DNA from: Bacteroidetes bacterium CG2_30_32_10 | Lineage (GTDB): Bacteria; Bacteroidota; Bacteroidia; Bacteroidales; CG2-30-32-10 | NCBI GenBank assembly: GCA_001872995.1 | Contig: MNXO01000057.1 | Location: 1 to 15,809, forward strand | DNA length: 15,809 nucleotides | Reading direction: 5' to 3' | In this document: in pieces, positions 9,029-15,690 of the stretch | Numbering within the stretch: position 1 is the first letter of the stretch | Layout of the letters: each line of letters opens with the position of its first letter | Notes under the pieces: generated by a model | What the model saw: the letters and a program-made list of their open reading frames with translations, nothing else | Database searches by the model: none | What the model was told of the DNA's origin: nothing | Position numbers and translations under genes: made by a program

Positions 9029-9068
9029 CCTTTACATAATTTCATTACTGCATCAATGAATATAAAGG
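9029..9068. repeat. Nested inverted repeat downstream of the endonuclease gene
   Basis: An outer pair CCTTTA (9029-9034) / TAAAGG (9063-9068) encloses an inner pair TTCATT (9041-9046) / AATGAA (9055-9060), with a TGCA core between them. The structure begins 21 bp past the endonuclease stop codon. No T run follows it on the minus strand, so it is not a textbook terminator. It could be a processing or protective 3' hairpin, a protein-binding dyad, or chance in AT-rich sequence. Confidence 0.4.
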
Positions 9069-9089
9069 TTTGTTAGTTGTTTGTTAGTT
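9069..9089. repeat. Tandem 10-bp repeat at the 3' end of the endonuclease gene
   Basis: TTTGTTAGTT occurs twice in tandem (9069-9078 and 9080-9089, 11-bp period). The second copy overlaps the endonuclease stop codon, and the pair abuts the nested inverted repeat at 9029-9068. Such a short duplication at the edge of a foreign cassette could be an integration or slippage scar. Confidence 0.6.
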
Positions 9090-9988
9090 TATTTGTCGAG
9101 CAATTCTGTTAATATTATGTCCAAATGATTATCTAAATTGCCTTCAAAGTTCTTAAAGGGAATATCAAGTTCTTTTAAAATTGTCGCAAAGCGTTTGTAA
9201 CCGTCTTCATTTCTTAGTTCAACCCATTTTACTTTTAACTTATTTGCTTGGTGTTTGTTTAAATCTGAAAGTTTGTCAGCAACAAAAACATTGCTTTCCC
9301 TTGCAAATATAGCATCAGTACTTTCTGGATTACCTCGCCCCATCATTTTGACTTCACAACGATGATATTTGTTGTTTTTAATCAAATAAAAGTATACTTC
9401 TCTCATACTTATAGGAATTTTACTTTGATCAAAATGTTCAAAAGGAACACTAAAAACTTTGCAAAGTGTTGCCATAAGATACTTTTCAACTCGTTTTCCT
9501 GCTGTGCTCCAAAGTCCACCTCGAAGTGCTGCACGTTTTACAGCAAGTGTATTTATTACAATTAAACTTTCGTTTATGTTTAGCTCAACGCTAACACCTC
9601 TAAATTTGATTGTTAAACTTAAATCAATATCAGGTTGATTTTCTATTAAATTACTAATTGACTGATAAAGTATATCATAATGCTCATTTGATGCATCAAT
9701 TACAATCTCTTTTGATGCAGAATTATACATATTCGTGATTGTTTTTTTATTCAAGCCCGAATTTATCGCAATTTCCTCTGAACTTAATTTTGGGTTTAGA
9801 AAAGTTTGCTTGTACCAATCAATTGTTACATCCTTATTTGCAAGTTTAGCTTCAATAACTTTTTTGAAAAAATCAATTGCAAATTGCAAAAACTCAGCAT
9901 TAATAAGTGCAACTACCTCAATTCTATAATCTTGACCTTTTATAAGTCTTTTTATTATGTTTTTTACTACTTGGTCAGTTAATGTCAT
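9089..9988 (-). CDS. Type II restriction endonuclease, CfrBI-like
   Basis: This 299-residue protein most resembles the CfrBI family of type II restriction endonucleases, whose founder cuts CCWWGG. I recognise it from the block LAVKRAALRGGLW...AGKRVEK (149-169) and from CEVKMMGRGNPES (211-223). The latter contains an ExK pair (E212, K214) of the PD-(D/E)xK nuclease type. A plausible first acidic residue is E197 in REVYFYL, about 15 residues earlier. Residues about 68-92 (SSEEIAINSGLNKKTITNMY) look like a helix-turn-helix. Its ATG overlaps the methyltransferase stop by 4 bp (ATGA), so translation is probably coupled and the methyltransferase is made first. The frame is intact. The family call rests on remembered motifs; the target site is inferred from the family and could differ. 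Confidence 0.75.
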   Translation of the reverse strand: MTLTDQVVKNIIKRLIKGQDYRIEVVALINAEFLQFAIDFFKKVIEAKLANKDVTIDWYKQTFLNPKLSSEEIAINSGLNKKTITNMYNSASKEIVIDASNEHYDILYQSISNLIENQPDIDLSLTIKFRGVSVELNINESLIVINTLAVKRAALRGGLWSTAGKRVEKYLMATLCKVFSVPFEHFDQSKIPISMREVYFYLIKNNKYHRCEVKMMGRGNPESTDAIFARESNVFVADKLSDLNKHQANKLKVKWVELRNEDGYKRFATILKELDIPFKNFEGNLDNHLDIILTELLDK

Positions 9989-11364
9989 TTTGAAATTTCT
10001 TTGAATTGTTCTAAGGTTAAAAATTTGGTTTGTTGTTCATTAAATAATTCCTGTGGTTTTGATTTAGATTGCATATATTCAAAGTATTTAAGTTCCTGTT
10101 CTGTCAAGAAAAAAAATCTGTCTAATGCTTTTGCCGTTTTCCCAACCGTACCACTACCACCAAAAGGGTCAAAAACTAAATCTCCTTTATATGAATAGTA
10201 TTGAATAACTCTTTTACAAAGTTCTACTGGAAATATAGCAGAATGAACTTTATCGAAACAAGGGTCTATTTTCCATACATTAGTATTTTCATAACCATCA
10301 GCAACTTTACTATTTTCAACTGTTTGAAAGTCATAATTTCTAATATTCCAATCTAATAATTTTTCTGTTGCTTTTCTATAAACCATCAAATACTCTGTTA
10401 CACAATTTGGTTTATAACCCAATGGCTTGCGATGTTGCATAAAACCACCAATTCTGTTTTTTACGCTTGCTTCTGGCTTTAGCCAAATAATATCATCAAT
10501 GAATTCCCATCCATTTTTTACTAAATATGGGTGTAAGTCGAATGGAATTCCATAGCGTTTGCTTGAGTGAGAACGGCTTACACGAGGAATGATAATTGGT
10601 GATGTGTTAACGATTAGAAAACGACCTTCTTTTGTAATTCTATGAGTTGCTTTAAAAACTTCCTCTAAAAACTCTAAGTAGGCTTGGTAGCTTGGATAAA
10701 TTGAGTAATCTCTTGCATTATAATAAGGTGGCGAAGTAAAAGTTAAATGAACGCTTTCATCTGGAACAAATTTTAATGCTTTCAATACATCAGCATTGAC
10801 AATAGTATTTTTCAAAAAATCGTAAGTTTCAGTATGAGGAAGCACTCCAACACTTTGGTTTTCTTTTGCAAAATATTCTTTATAAATCACTGTTCTAACC
10901 ATTTCATTAGGATGATTTATTAAAGGTTTCAAATGTTCTTCTACATCATTGTCTTTATCAAAAACTAACAAACCACGTATTGCCTGGCAAACTATTTTAG
11001 GGTCCTCGTCTTCTAAAAAATTAAATAATAGTGGTTTATTTTCTGCCTTTCTTTGTCTGCCTATTGAAGATATGATTTCACGTCTTACACTTGTGTCTTT
11101 TTCTTTTTTATAAAGTTCTAAAAGTATTAATATGTTAGTGTTTCCATTAAGTTTACCTATGTTTTTTACAGCATTTAAGCGTACTTGGGCGTGCTGATGC
11201 CCTAAAAGATCATATAAAAATTTACTTTCAAAATTAATTGGTAGTTGTCCTAAACTTTCAAGAATAAAATTAATTGTTCCGACATCATGTTGATTTTTTA
11301 CAAGGTCAGCAATATCACTATTCCCTTTATGTTTAAGCTCAGTTATTAATTCCTTTGTTATCAT
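9985..11364 (-). CDS. DNA methyltransferase with N-terminal HEAT repeats (restriction-modification)
   Basis: This 459-residue protein is the modification enzyme of the pair. Residues about 45-165 are HEAT-like helical repeats (HAQVRLNAVKNIG, TSVRREIISSIG, DPKIVCQAIRGLL, NEMVRTVIYKEYF). The catalytic half follows: motif IV TSPPYYNARDY at 210-220, and the S-adenosylmethionine-binding motif I DPFGGSGTVGKT at 399-410. Motif IV before motif I is the beta-class order. An SPPY motif is common in N4-cytosine enzymes, which fits the CfrBI-type partner, but N6-adenine cannot be excluded. It protects host DNA from the endonuclease encoded by the overlapping downstream gene. A promoter-like box lies 27 bp upstream of the ATG, and a stem-loop separates it from porD, so the pair appears to be transcribed on its own. 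No controller (C) protein gene is present. Confidence 0.88.
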   Translation of the reverse strand: MITKELITELKHKGNSDIADLVKNQHDVGTINFILESLGQLPINFESKFLYDLLGHQHAQVRLNAVKNIGKLNGNTNILILLELYKKEKDTSVRREIISSIGRQRKAENKPLLFNFLEDEDPKIVCQAIRGLLVFDKDNDVEEHLKPLINHPNEMVRTVIYKEYFAKENQSVGVLPHTETYDFLKNTIVNADVLKALKFVPDESVHLTFTSPPYYNARDYSIYPSYQAYLEFLEEVFKATHRITKEGRFLIVNTSPIIIPRVSRSHSSKRYGIPFDLHPYLVKNGWEFIDDIIWLKPEASVKNRIGGFMQHRKPLGYKPNCVTEYLMVYRKATEKLLDWNIRNYDFQTVENSKVADGYENTNVWKIDPCFDKVHSAIFPVELCKRVIQYYSYKGDLVFDPFGGSGTVGKTAKALDRFFFLTEQELKYFEYMQSKSKPQELFNEQQTKFLTLEQFKEISK

Positions 11365-11390
11365 TATTCTACTTAAAAAATATCATTTAG

Positions 11391-11398
11391 CAAAGGTA
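11391..11398 (-). promoter_or_regulatory. -7 box of the restriction-modification operon
   Basis: On the minus strand TACCTTTG matches the Bacteroidetes TAnnTTTG -7 element, 26 bp before the methyltransferase ATG, leaving a leader of roughly 20 nt. No well-spaced upstream TTG was found. It lies downstream of the porD stem-loop, as needed for independent expression of the module. Confidence 0.45.
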
Positions 11399-11432
11399 CT
11401 AAAATTTGGAAGTGTTTATTTCTTATTAAAAG

Positions 11433-11464
11433 TTTAATTTAATAAGTGGGGTTATCAAATTAAA
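11433..11464 (-). terminator. Stem-loop terminator candidate after porD
   Basis: Two 13-base arms (11433-11445 and 11452-11464) match as an inverted repeat at 12 of 13 positions and flank the 6-base loop GTGGGG. In the minus-strand RNA the odd pair is a G-U wobble, giving an unbroken 13-bp stem with a CCCCAC loop; on the plus strand it would be an A-C mismatch. It begins 8 nt after the porD stop. Only CTTTT follows, so termination may be partial. An operator role is the alternative. Confidence 0.5.
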
Positions 11465-11472
11465 TAAGTAAA

Positions 11473-12372
11473 TTATTTGTTTTCAGATATTTTTTTGTAT
11501 TTGCTCGAATTTGCAGGATCTAATTCGTTCATAATGTTAATCACCTTAGTTTTATCCATTGGAGTGCCTTGCGAAAAAATACTAACAATCTCATCCGATT
11601 TTGCCGAAACAATCAATTTGATAAGGTAAGAGTTTGGTTTTTCGCGATTAGCATTTTGGAGCAACTCAAGTGCGGATGCTATTTGATTGCGGGCAATTTC
11701 ATTGTTGTCGCTCATCATATCAAGCCCTGCTCGGTAAAATGAATAAAAGAATTTTCTAACAGGTGCATAAGATTTATTTAGTAAATTCTCAACCAACCAA
11801 TATCTATTTTTCAAGTCTTCATAAGCTTTCCAACCTGGATACACAGAGCTTTGTGCATTATTAACAATAGTTTGAGCTTTTTCAAAAAATACAGCTCCTC
11901 CAGATTGCGAAAAAGAATCGAAGTCTAATCCAATAATAATGTAGGCATAGTATGCAAGCAAAGATGTAATTTCGGACGAATAAGAACTTTCAGAAAAATC
12001 TAAAGATTGAAATTCTATATATTTGAATTTAATATCTTTATCATTCAAATTAATCATCGTTGAGTTGTAGGAAGACTTATATATAGGGCGACGCGATTGA
12101 ACTTGCATTGTTGCCGAAAATTCGTCTCCTACTGGTGCAGATGTTATTGTAATTAAAATGCTGCAATCAATTCGTTCTTCACTTGTAAAGCTATAATTGG
12201 TCCATTTTCGATTATTCATAAACTCGAAAATTGCTTTTTGGAGTGTTTCGTATATTTGCTTGTTGGTTCCTTCTACTTGGGGAGTTGCAACCATAACCGA
12301 GCAGTTGAGTTCCTGTGCTTTTGCTAAAGGGAAAAATAAAATGAAAAGTAATAGAAAAATGATTGGTTTCAT
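11473..12372 (-). CDS. porD: DUF4835 / PorD family protein (type IX secretion-associated)
   Basis: This is a 299-residue exported protein of the DUF4835 family, annotated in Bacteroidetes as the type IX secretion protein PorD. A Sec signal peptide (MKPIIFLLLFILFFPLAKA) ends just before the family's hallmark mature N-terminus QELNCSVMVATPQV. Further family features are the segment YETLQKAIFEFMNNRKWTNYSF (parts of 41-62), SSEITSLLAYYAYIIIGLDFDSFS near 132-155, and AYEDLKNRYWLVENLLN near 182. It presumably acts in the periplasm or at the envelope. Its exact role in secretion is not evident from sequence. It follows coaBC by 107 bp, and no consensus promoter box was found there. A strong stem-loop lies just past its stop. 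The family call is firm and the functional label follows database usage. Confidence 0.85.
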   Translation of the reverse strand: MKPIIFLLLFILFFPLAKAQELNCSVMVATPQVEGTNKQIYETLQKAIFEFMNNRKWTNYSFTSEERIDCSILITITSAPVGDEFSATMQVQSRRPIYKSSYNSTMINLNDKDIKFKYIEFQSLDFSESSYSSEITSLLAYYAYIIIGLDFDSFSQSGGAVFFEKAQTIVNNAQSSVYPGWKAYEDLKNRYWLVENLLNKSYAPVRKFFYSFYRAGLDMMSDNNEIARNQIASALELLQNANREKPNSYLIKLIVSAKSDEIVSIFSQGTPMDKTKVINIMNELDPANSSKYKKISENK

Positions 12373-12479
12373 TGGTTTATATTTTGTTAGTTTTTACTTT
12401 AAGGACATATAATATGCCTTACAAATAGTTATCTCGTTTGGTATGCTTTTGTTCAATGGCATTTTGTGTAGGTTGGTAG

Positions 12480-13694
12480 TTATTTTCTAATAGGATTAAT
12501 TAATTGGTCAATTTTATTCACTACATCTATAGCTACTTCCAATTTTGTTTTAATTTTAAAGTGTTTAATTTGTTTTTTATTATCTATAATAGTGATTTTG
12601 TTGGTTGCTGTTCCAAATCCTGCACCTGCATCATTTAGCGAATTGAGAACGATAAAGTCAAGGTTTTTATGTTGCAATTTTAAAGAAGCGTTTTCAATTT
12701 CATTATCAGTTTCAAGAGCAAAACCAACTAATATTTGATTTTTCTTTTTTGTTTTACCTAATTCTGATAGAATATCAATAGTTGGTTTTAAAGTAATGTT
12801 TAATTTTTCCGAACTATTCTTTTTTATTTTATGTTGTTGTGGGTTTTCAGGGGTGTAATCAGCAACTGCTGCAGCCATTATCGTAATATCAGCTTTTACA
12901 AAATTTTCTACACAAGCTTGGTGCATTTCGTTGGCTGAAATAACATGGATACCTTTAATATTGGGATGAGTGGTAGTTAAATTTGATGGAGCCGAAATTA
13001 AAATTACTTTCGCACCTCTATTTGCAAGCTCATTAGCTATTGAAAAGCCCATTAAGCCGGAAGAATGATTGCCAATAAAACGGACTGCATCAATCGCTTC
13101 TTGAGTTCCACCAGCAGAAACTAAAGCTGTTTTACCTTTTAAGGTTGTTTTTTTTTTTAAAAAATGCTGAATAAAATCTATGATTTTTTCAGGTTCTTCC
13201 ATTCTGCCTTTTCCATCGTAACCGCATGCAAGTTCGCCTTCAGTGGGTTCAATAATATGAATCCCTTGTTGGTGAAGGTAATCAATGTTTTTCTTTACCG
13301 AGAAATGAACATACATTTTGCAATTCATCGCAGGTGCGATGAAAACAGGTTTATTGAAAGCAAGCAAGGAGGTAGACAAAGCATCATCGGCGATGCCGTT
13401 GGCTAATTTACCAATAATATTTGCAGTTGCAGGGGCAACAATAAAAATATCGCCCCAATCGGTGAGCGATATATGTTCTGTAGTGTATTCTTCATTGTTT
13501 TGAAAAACATCTGCATATATTTTGTTTCCCGATAAGGTTTCTAATGTAAGGGGAGTTACAAAACTCAATGCATTCTGGGTAACAATAATTTTTACTTCGG
13601 CTCCTTGTTTTTTCAATAGTCTTATTAAAAAAACGGACTTATAGGCAGCAATTCCACCACTAATTCCAAGTAAAATATGTTTTCCTTTAAGCAT
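12480..13694 (-). CDS. coaBC: Bifunctional phosphopantothenoylcysteine decarboxylase / phosphopantothenate-cysteine ligase
   Basis: This 404-residue enzyme catalyses two consecutive steps of coenzyme A synthesis: joining cysteine to 4'-phosphopantothenate, then decarboxylating the product to 4'-phosphopantetheine with FMN. The CoaC half (about 1-185) has ISGGIAAYK (11-19), the active-site histidine H74 in TTEHISL, PAMNCKMY (121-128; the final residue is usually W) and the redox cysteine C157 in ACGYDGKGRM. The CoaB half (about 186-404) has SAGGTQEAIDAVRFI (193-207), AAAVADYTP (274-282), the KIKK lysines at 289-292 and GFALETD (324-330). Length and order are normal (E. coli 406). It lies 176 bp downstream of rpoZ. 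TTTG occurs just before the ATG on the minus strand, but the full TAnnTTTG box is not met. Confidence 0.97.
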   Translation of the reverse strand: MLKGKHILLGISGGIAAYKSVFLIRLLKKQGAEVKIIVTQNALSFVTPLTLETLSGNKIYADVFQNNEEYTTEHISLTDWGDIFIVAPATANIIGKLANGIADDALSTSLLAFNKPVFIAPAMNCKMYVHFSVKKNIDYLHQQGIHIIEPTEGELACGYDGKGRMEEPEKIIDFIQHFLKKKTTLKGKTALVSAGGTQEAIDAVRFIGNHSSGLMGFSIANELANRGAKVILISAPSNLTTTHPNIKGIHVISANEMHQACVENFVKADITIMAAAVADYTPENPQQHKIKKNSSEKLNITLKPTIDILSELGKTKKKNQILVGFALETDNEIENASLKLQHKNLDFIVLNSLNDAGAGFGTATNKITIIDNKKQIKHFKIKTKLEVAIDVVNKIDQLINPIRK

Positions 13695-13870
13695 TTATCA
13701 AAGTGTTTTTGGTGAACTAAAAAATGCTTGTTGCAATTTTAAATATAATGAAAACTAAAAAAAATTAAATTTCAATTTTGAGTTGAGGTGTTTATAAATA
13801 AACTTATTAAAAATTCAATCTATTTACTTATTTATCAACTACCAAATAGAGTCCATTATTATAAAAAATC

Positions 13871-14206
13871 TTACTCTTCTTCTTTATTTTCCTTTAAGGG
13901 ATTTCTAAAAAAAATCTGGTCATTAGCAAACTCAGCAATGGCAATTAAAGTAGGTTTAGGCAAATGTTCATAATACTTTGCTACTTTGATTTGTTCTCTG
14001 TTTTCAAAAATTTCTTCTAAGTTATCAGAGCCAGTTACAAATTCAGAAAGTTTTGCGTTTATTTCTTCTTTTATTTCGAGAGAAATCTGGTTTGAACGCT
14101 TAGATAGCACCACAAGTGATTCGTAGATATTGCCAGTTTTATCGTCAAATGACTTTAAATCTCTTGTGTTGATATTTAAATCGGGTTTATTTTTTTTGTA
14201 ATCCAT
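13871..14206 (-). CDS. rpoZ: DNA-directed RNA polymerase omega subunit (Rpb6/RpoZ type)
   Basis: This is a 111-residue protein with the omega/Rpb6 fold signature TGNIYESLVVLSKRSNQIS (residues 25-43), corresponding to the part of omega that clamps the beta' C-terminus and helps RNA polymerase assemble. The N-terminus is polar (MDYKKNKPDLNIN) and the tail is acidic and lysine-rich (KENKEEE), both usual in Bacteroidetes forms. Conservation is low outside the core, so the call leans on this motif and on position: it starts 6 bp after the bamD stop and precedes coaBC, the conserved order in this phylum. The adjacency to bamD implies one transcript. The 176 bp after its stop hold no gene I can support. 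Confidence 0.88.
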   Translation of the reverse strand: MDYKKNKPDLNINTRDLKSFDDKTGNIYESLVVLSKRSNQISLEIKEEINAKLSEFVTGSDNLEEIFENREQIKVAKYYEHLPKPTLIAIAEFANDQIFFRNPLKENKEEE

Positions 14207-14212
14207 AATTGC

Positions 14213-15028
14213 TTATGATTTTATTTTAGTGATTTTATTTATTTCTTTTTGGGCGCTATTATAATAAGATTTTGCCTCTTTGGCATATTTACTATTGTTG
14301 TATGATTTGATAAAAAAATTGTATGCTTCAATAGATGCTTGATATCTTTCAACTTTTTTGGATTCTACACTATTTTTTGCATATAAATAATGGGTTTTTA
14401 TAAGGTTGAATAAGATGTCTTCTTTGTATATGTTATCAGGATAATCGTTAATGTTATTTTTGAAAGAATAAATGGCTGCTAAATAATTTTCAGTTTTCAA
14501 ATAAAGCAAAGAAATTTCATAATATTTCTTTTGGAGCTTAAGTCTAAGTTCGTCAAGCAGTTTATTACATTCGGCAACACGTGGACTGGTAGGATATAAA
14601 TCTACAAAAGATTGTAATTCTTTTATTGCTTGAAATGTGTTGGTTTGGTCGAGTTTATAAATTGGTGAATCAAGATAAAGGCAATAAGCACTCATATATC
14701 GACACTCTTCTGTAAAAAGGCTCATAATATAAGTAGTAGCAAAATTTTTAAAGTGATAAGCAGCCGATAGGTAATCTTCTTGATAATAATAAGAATAAGC
14801 ATACATATAATAAGCTGAATCTGCTTTTGAGGTGCCTTTAAAGTAAATTAACACTTGATCTAACAATTGAACCGTTCTGAAATAGTCTTTTTTAGCGTAA
14901 TACTTTTTCGCCATTTCATATTTTAGCGAATAGTCGGTACTTTTGAGCAATTTTTGGTATTTACTGCAAGCAGAAATGCCAATTACAATTATCGCAATTG
15001 CAAAAATGTAATTTATTTTTTTTATCAT
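14213..15028 (-). CDS. bamD: Outer-membrane assembly lipoprotein BamD (YfiO)
   Basis: This is a 271-residue lipoprotein of the beta-barrel assembly machinery, facing the periplasm from the outer membrane. The start at ATG 15028 gives a textbook lipoprotein signal, MIKKINYIFAIAIIVIGISA followed by C21 of the lipobox ISAC. An in-frame ATG at 15052 would add the eight residues MKIINFAH before this signal and is less likely. The mature protein is a chain of TPR-like helical pairs (YEMAKKYYAKKDYFRTVQLLDQV; SAYYMYAYSYYYQEDYLSAAYHFKNF; FVDLYPTSPRVAECNKLLDEL), rich in tyrosine as usual for BamD of this phylum. It is followed by rpoZ with 6 bp between, indicating co-transcription, and preceded by smpB 73 bp upstream. 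Confidence 0.92.
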   Translation of the reverse strand: MIKKINYIFAIAIIVIGISACSKYQKLLKSTDYSLKYEMAKKYYAKKDYFRTVQLLDQVLIYFKGTSKADSAYYMYAYSYYYQEDYLSAAYHFKNFATTYIMSLFTEECRYMSAYCLYLDSPIYKLDQTNTFQAIKELQSFVDLYPTSPRVAECNKLLDELRLKLQKKYYEISLLYLKTENYLAAIYSFKNNINDYPDNIYKEDILFNLIKTHYLYAKNSVESKKVERYQASIEAYNFFIKSYNNSKYAKEAKSYYNSAQKEINKITKIKS

Positions 15029-15033
15029 GTGCG

Positions 15034-15041
15034 CAAAATTA
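15034..15041 (-). promoter_or_regulatory. Possible -7 box for bamD
   Basis: On the minus strand TAATTTTG fits the TAnnTTTG element and ends 5 bp before the preferred bamD ATG at 15028. If it is used, the message would be essentially leaderless and the alternative start at 15052 would lie upstream of the transcript. No well-spaced upstream TTG was found and the box is AT-rich, so chance is a real possibility. Confidence 0.3.
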
Positions 15042-15101
15042 ATAATTTTCATTGAATTATATCACGTTGTTTTAAATCAATTATGATAAATTAACAATTA
15101 T

Positions 15102-15548
15102 TTATTTATTTCCTCTATCTATTTCTCTTTTAGCGTCTTTTGTTTTCAAGGTTTCTCGTTTATCGTATAATTTTTTTCCTTTAGCTAAAGCTATTTCTAA
15201 TTTTGCAAATCCCCTCTCATTAATAAAAAGAAAGGTAGGGATAATAGTTATACCTTGTTCTTTAAGTTTATTAAGCAATTTGTGAAGCTCACGTTTGTTG
15301 AGAAGCAATTTTCGTTCACGCTTGGGGGGATGGTTTAAATAAGTACCATACGTGTATTCAGAAATATGCATATTCCTCACAAATAACTCATTATTTGTAA
15401 AGCTACAATAAGCATCCGTTATATTTGCCTTGCCTTCTCTAAGCGATTTTATTTCAGTGCCTGTTAATTGAATGCCTGCTATATACTTTTCAATAAAAAA
15501 ATACTCAAAAGACGCTCTTTTGTTCTTAATTTGAACTTTATCTAACAT
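15102..15548 (-). CDS. smpB: SsrA-binding protein SmpB
   Basis: This is a 148-residue cytoplasmic protein that binds tmRNA and delivers it to stalled ribosomes during trans-translation. It carries the family blocks GIQLTGTEIKSLREGKANI (25-43), a central segment with NMHISEY, PPKRERKLLLNKRE (74-87), and ALAKGKKLYDKRETLK (119-134). The basic C-terminal tail DAKREIDRGNK is the part that enters the decoding centre. Length matches the family (150-160). The ATG at 15548 is supported by a promoter-like box just upstream. The tmRNA gene itself is not in the window. It is the first gene of the minus-strand cluster here, with 73 bp to the bamD start. Confidence 0.97.
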   Translation of the reverse strand: MLDKVQIKNKRASFEYFFIEKYIAGIQLTGTEIKSLREGKANITDAYCSFTNNELFVRNMHISEYTYGTYLNHPPKRERKLLLNKRELHKLLNKLKEQGITIIPTFLFINERGFAKLEIALAKGKKLYDKRETLKTKDAKREIDRGNK

Positions 15549-15568
15549 GGATGCTTAAAAATGAAGTG

Positions 15569-15576
15569 CAAAGTTA
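15569..15576 (-). promoter_or_regulatory. -7 box of smpB
   Basis: On the minus strand TAACTTTG is an exact TAnnTTTG match, 20 bp before the smpB ATG, giving a leader of about 14 nt. No well-spaced upstream TTG is visible. It probably drives smpB and may contribute to bamD-rpoZ downstream. Confidence 0.5.
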
Positions 15577-15606
15577 GTAAAATTATTTACCTTATAAAAA
15601 CTATGA

Positions 15607-15663
15607 ATCAATTAATGAGTAAAAACGATTAGGCTTTTTAAGGAAGCATCAATTAAAGAGTAA
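15607..15663. repeat. 16-bp direct repeat upstream of smpB
   Basis: ATCAATTAATGAGTAA (15607-15622) recurs as ATCAATTAAAGAGTAA (15648-15663), identical at 15 of 16 positions with a 41-bp period. The second copy ends 10 bp before a sequence resembling an insertion-sequence terminus. It may be a regulatory iteron or the remnant of a mobile-element event. No gene is supported here. Confidence 0.6.
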
Positions 15664-15671
15664 TACTTATT

Positions 15672-15690
15672 TAGGGTCTGCTGAATAGGT
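15672..15690. mobile_element. Possible insertion-sequence terminal repeat (edge of window)
   Basis: The stretch TAGGGTCTGCTGAATAGGT resembles the GGGTCTGCTGAA-type ends of several DDE-transposase insertion sequences. No matching inverted end and no transposase frame are in the window; the 119 bases to its right contain only AT-rich sequence with no reading frame I can support. If real, the element extends beyond the right edge or is only a remnant. Confidence 0.22.

Noticed and set aside
9089..11472. A controller (C) protein or further defence genes accompanying the restriction-modification pair
   Set aside because: The flanks of 152 bp and 108 bp contain no plausible reading frame; the module consists of two genes only.
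13695..13870. A hidden small gene or RNA in the 176-bp gap between rpoZ and coaBC
   Set aside because: The region is A/T-rich with only a short palindrome at 13790-13803 (GTTTATAAATAAAC) and no frame, terminator or promoter box that stands out.
15561..15632. Small plus-strand frame of 23 codons upstream of smpB (begins MKCKVSKIIYL)
   Set aside because: It overlaps the smpB promoter box on the opposite strand, has no promoter or recognisable homology, and short open frames are expected by chance in AT-rich DNA.
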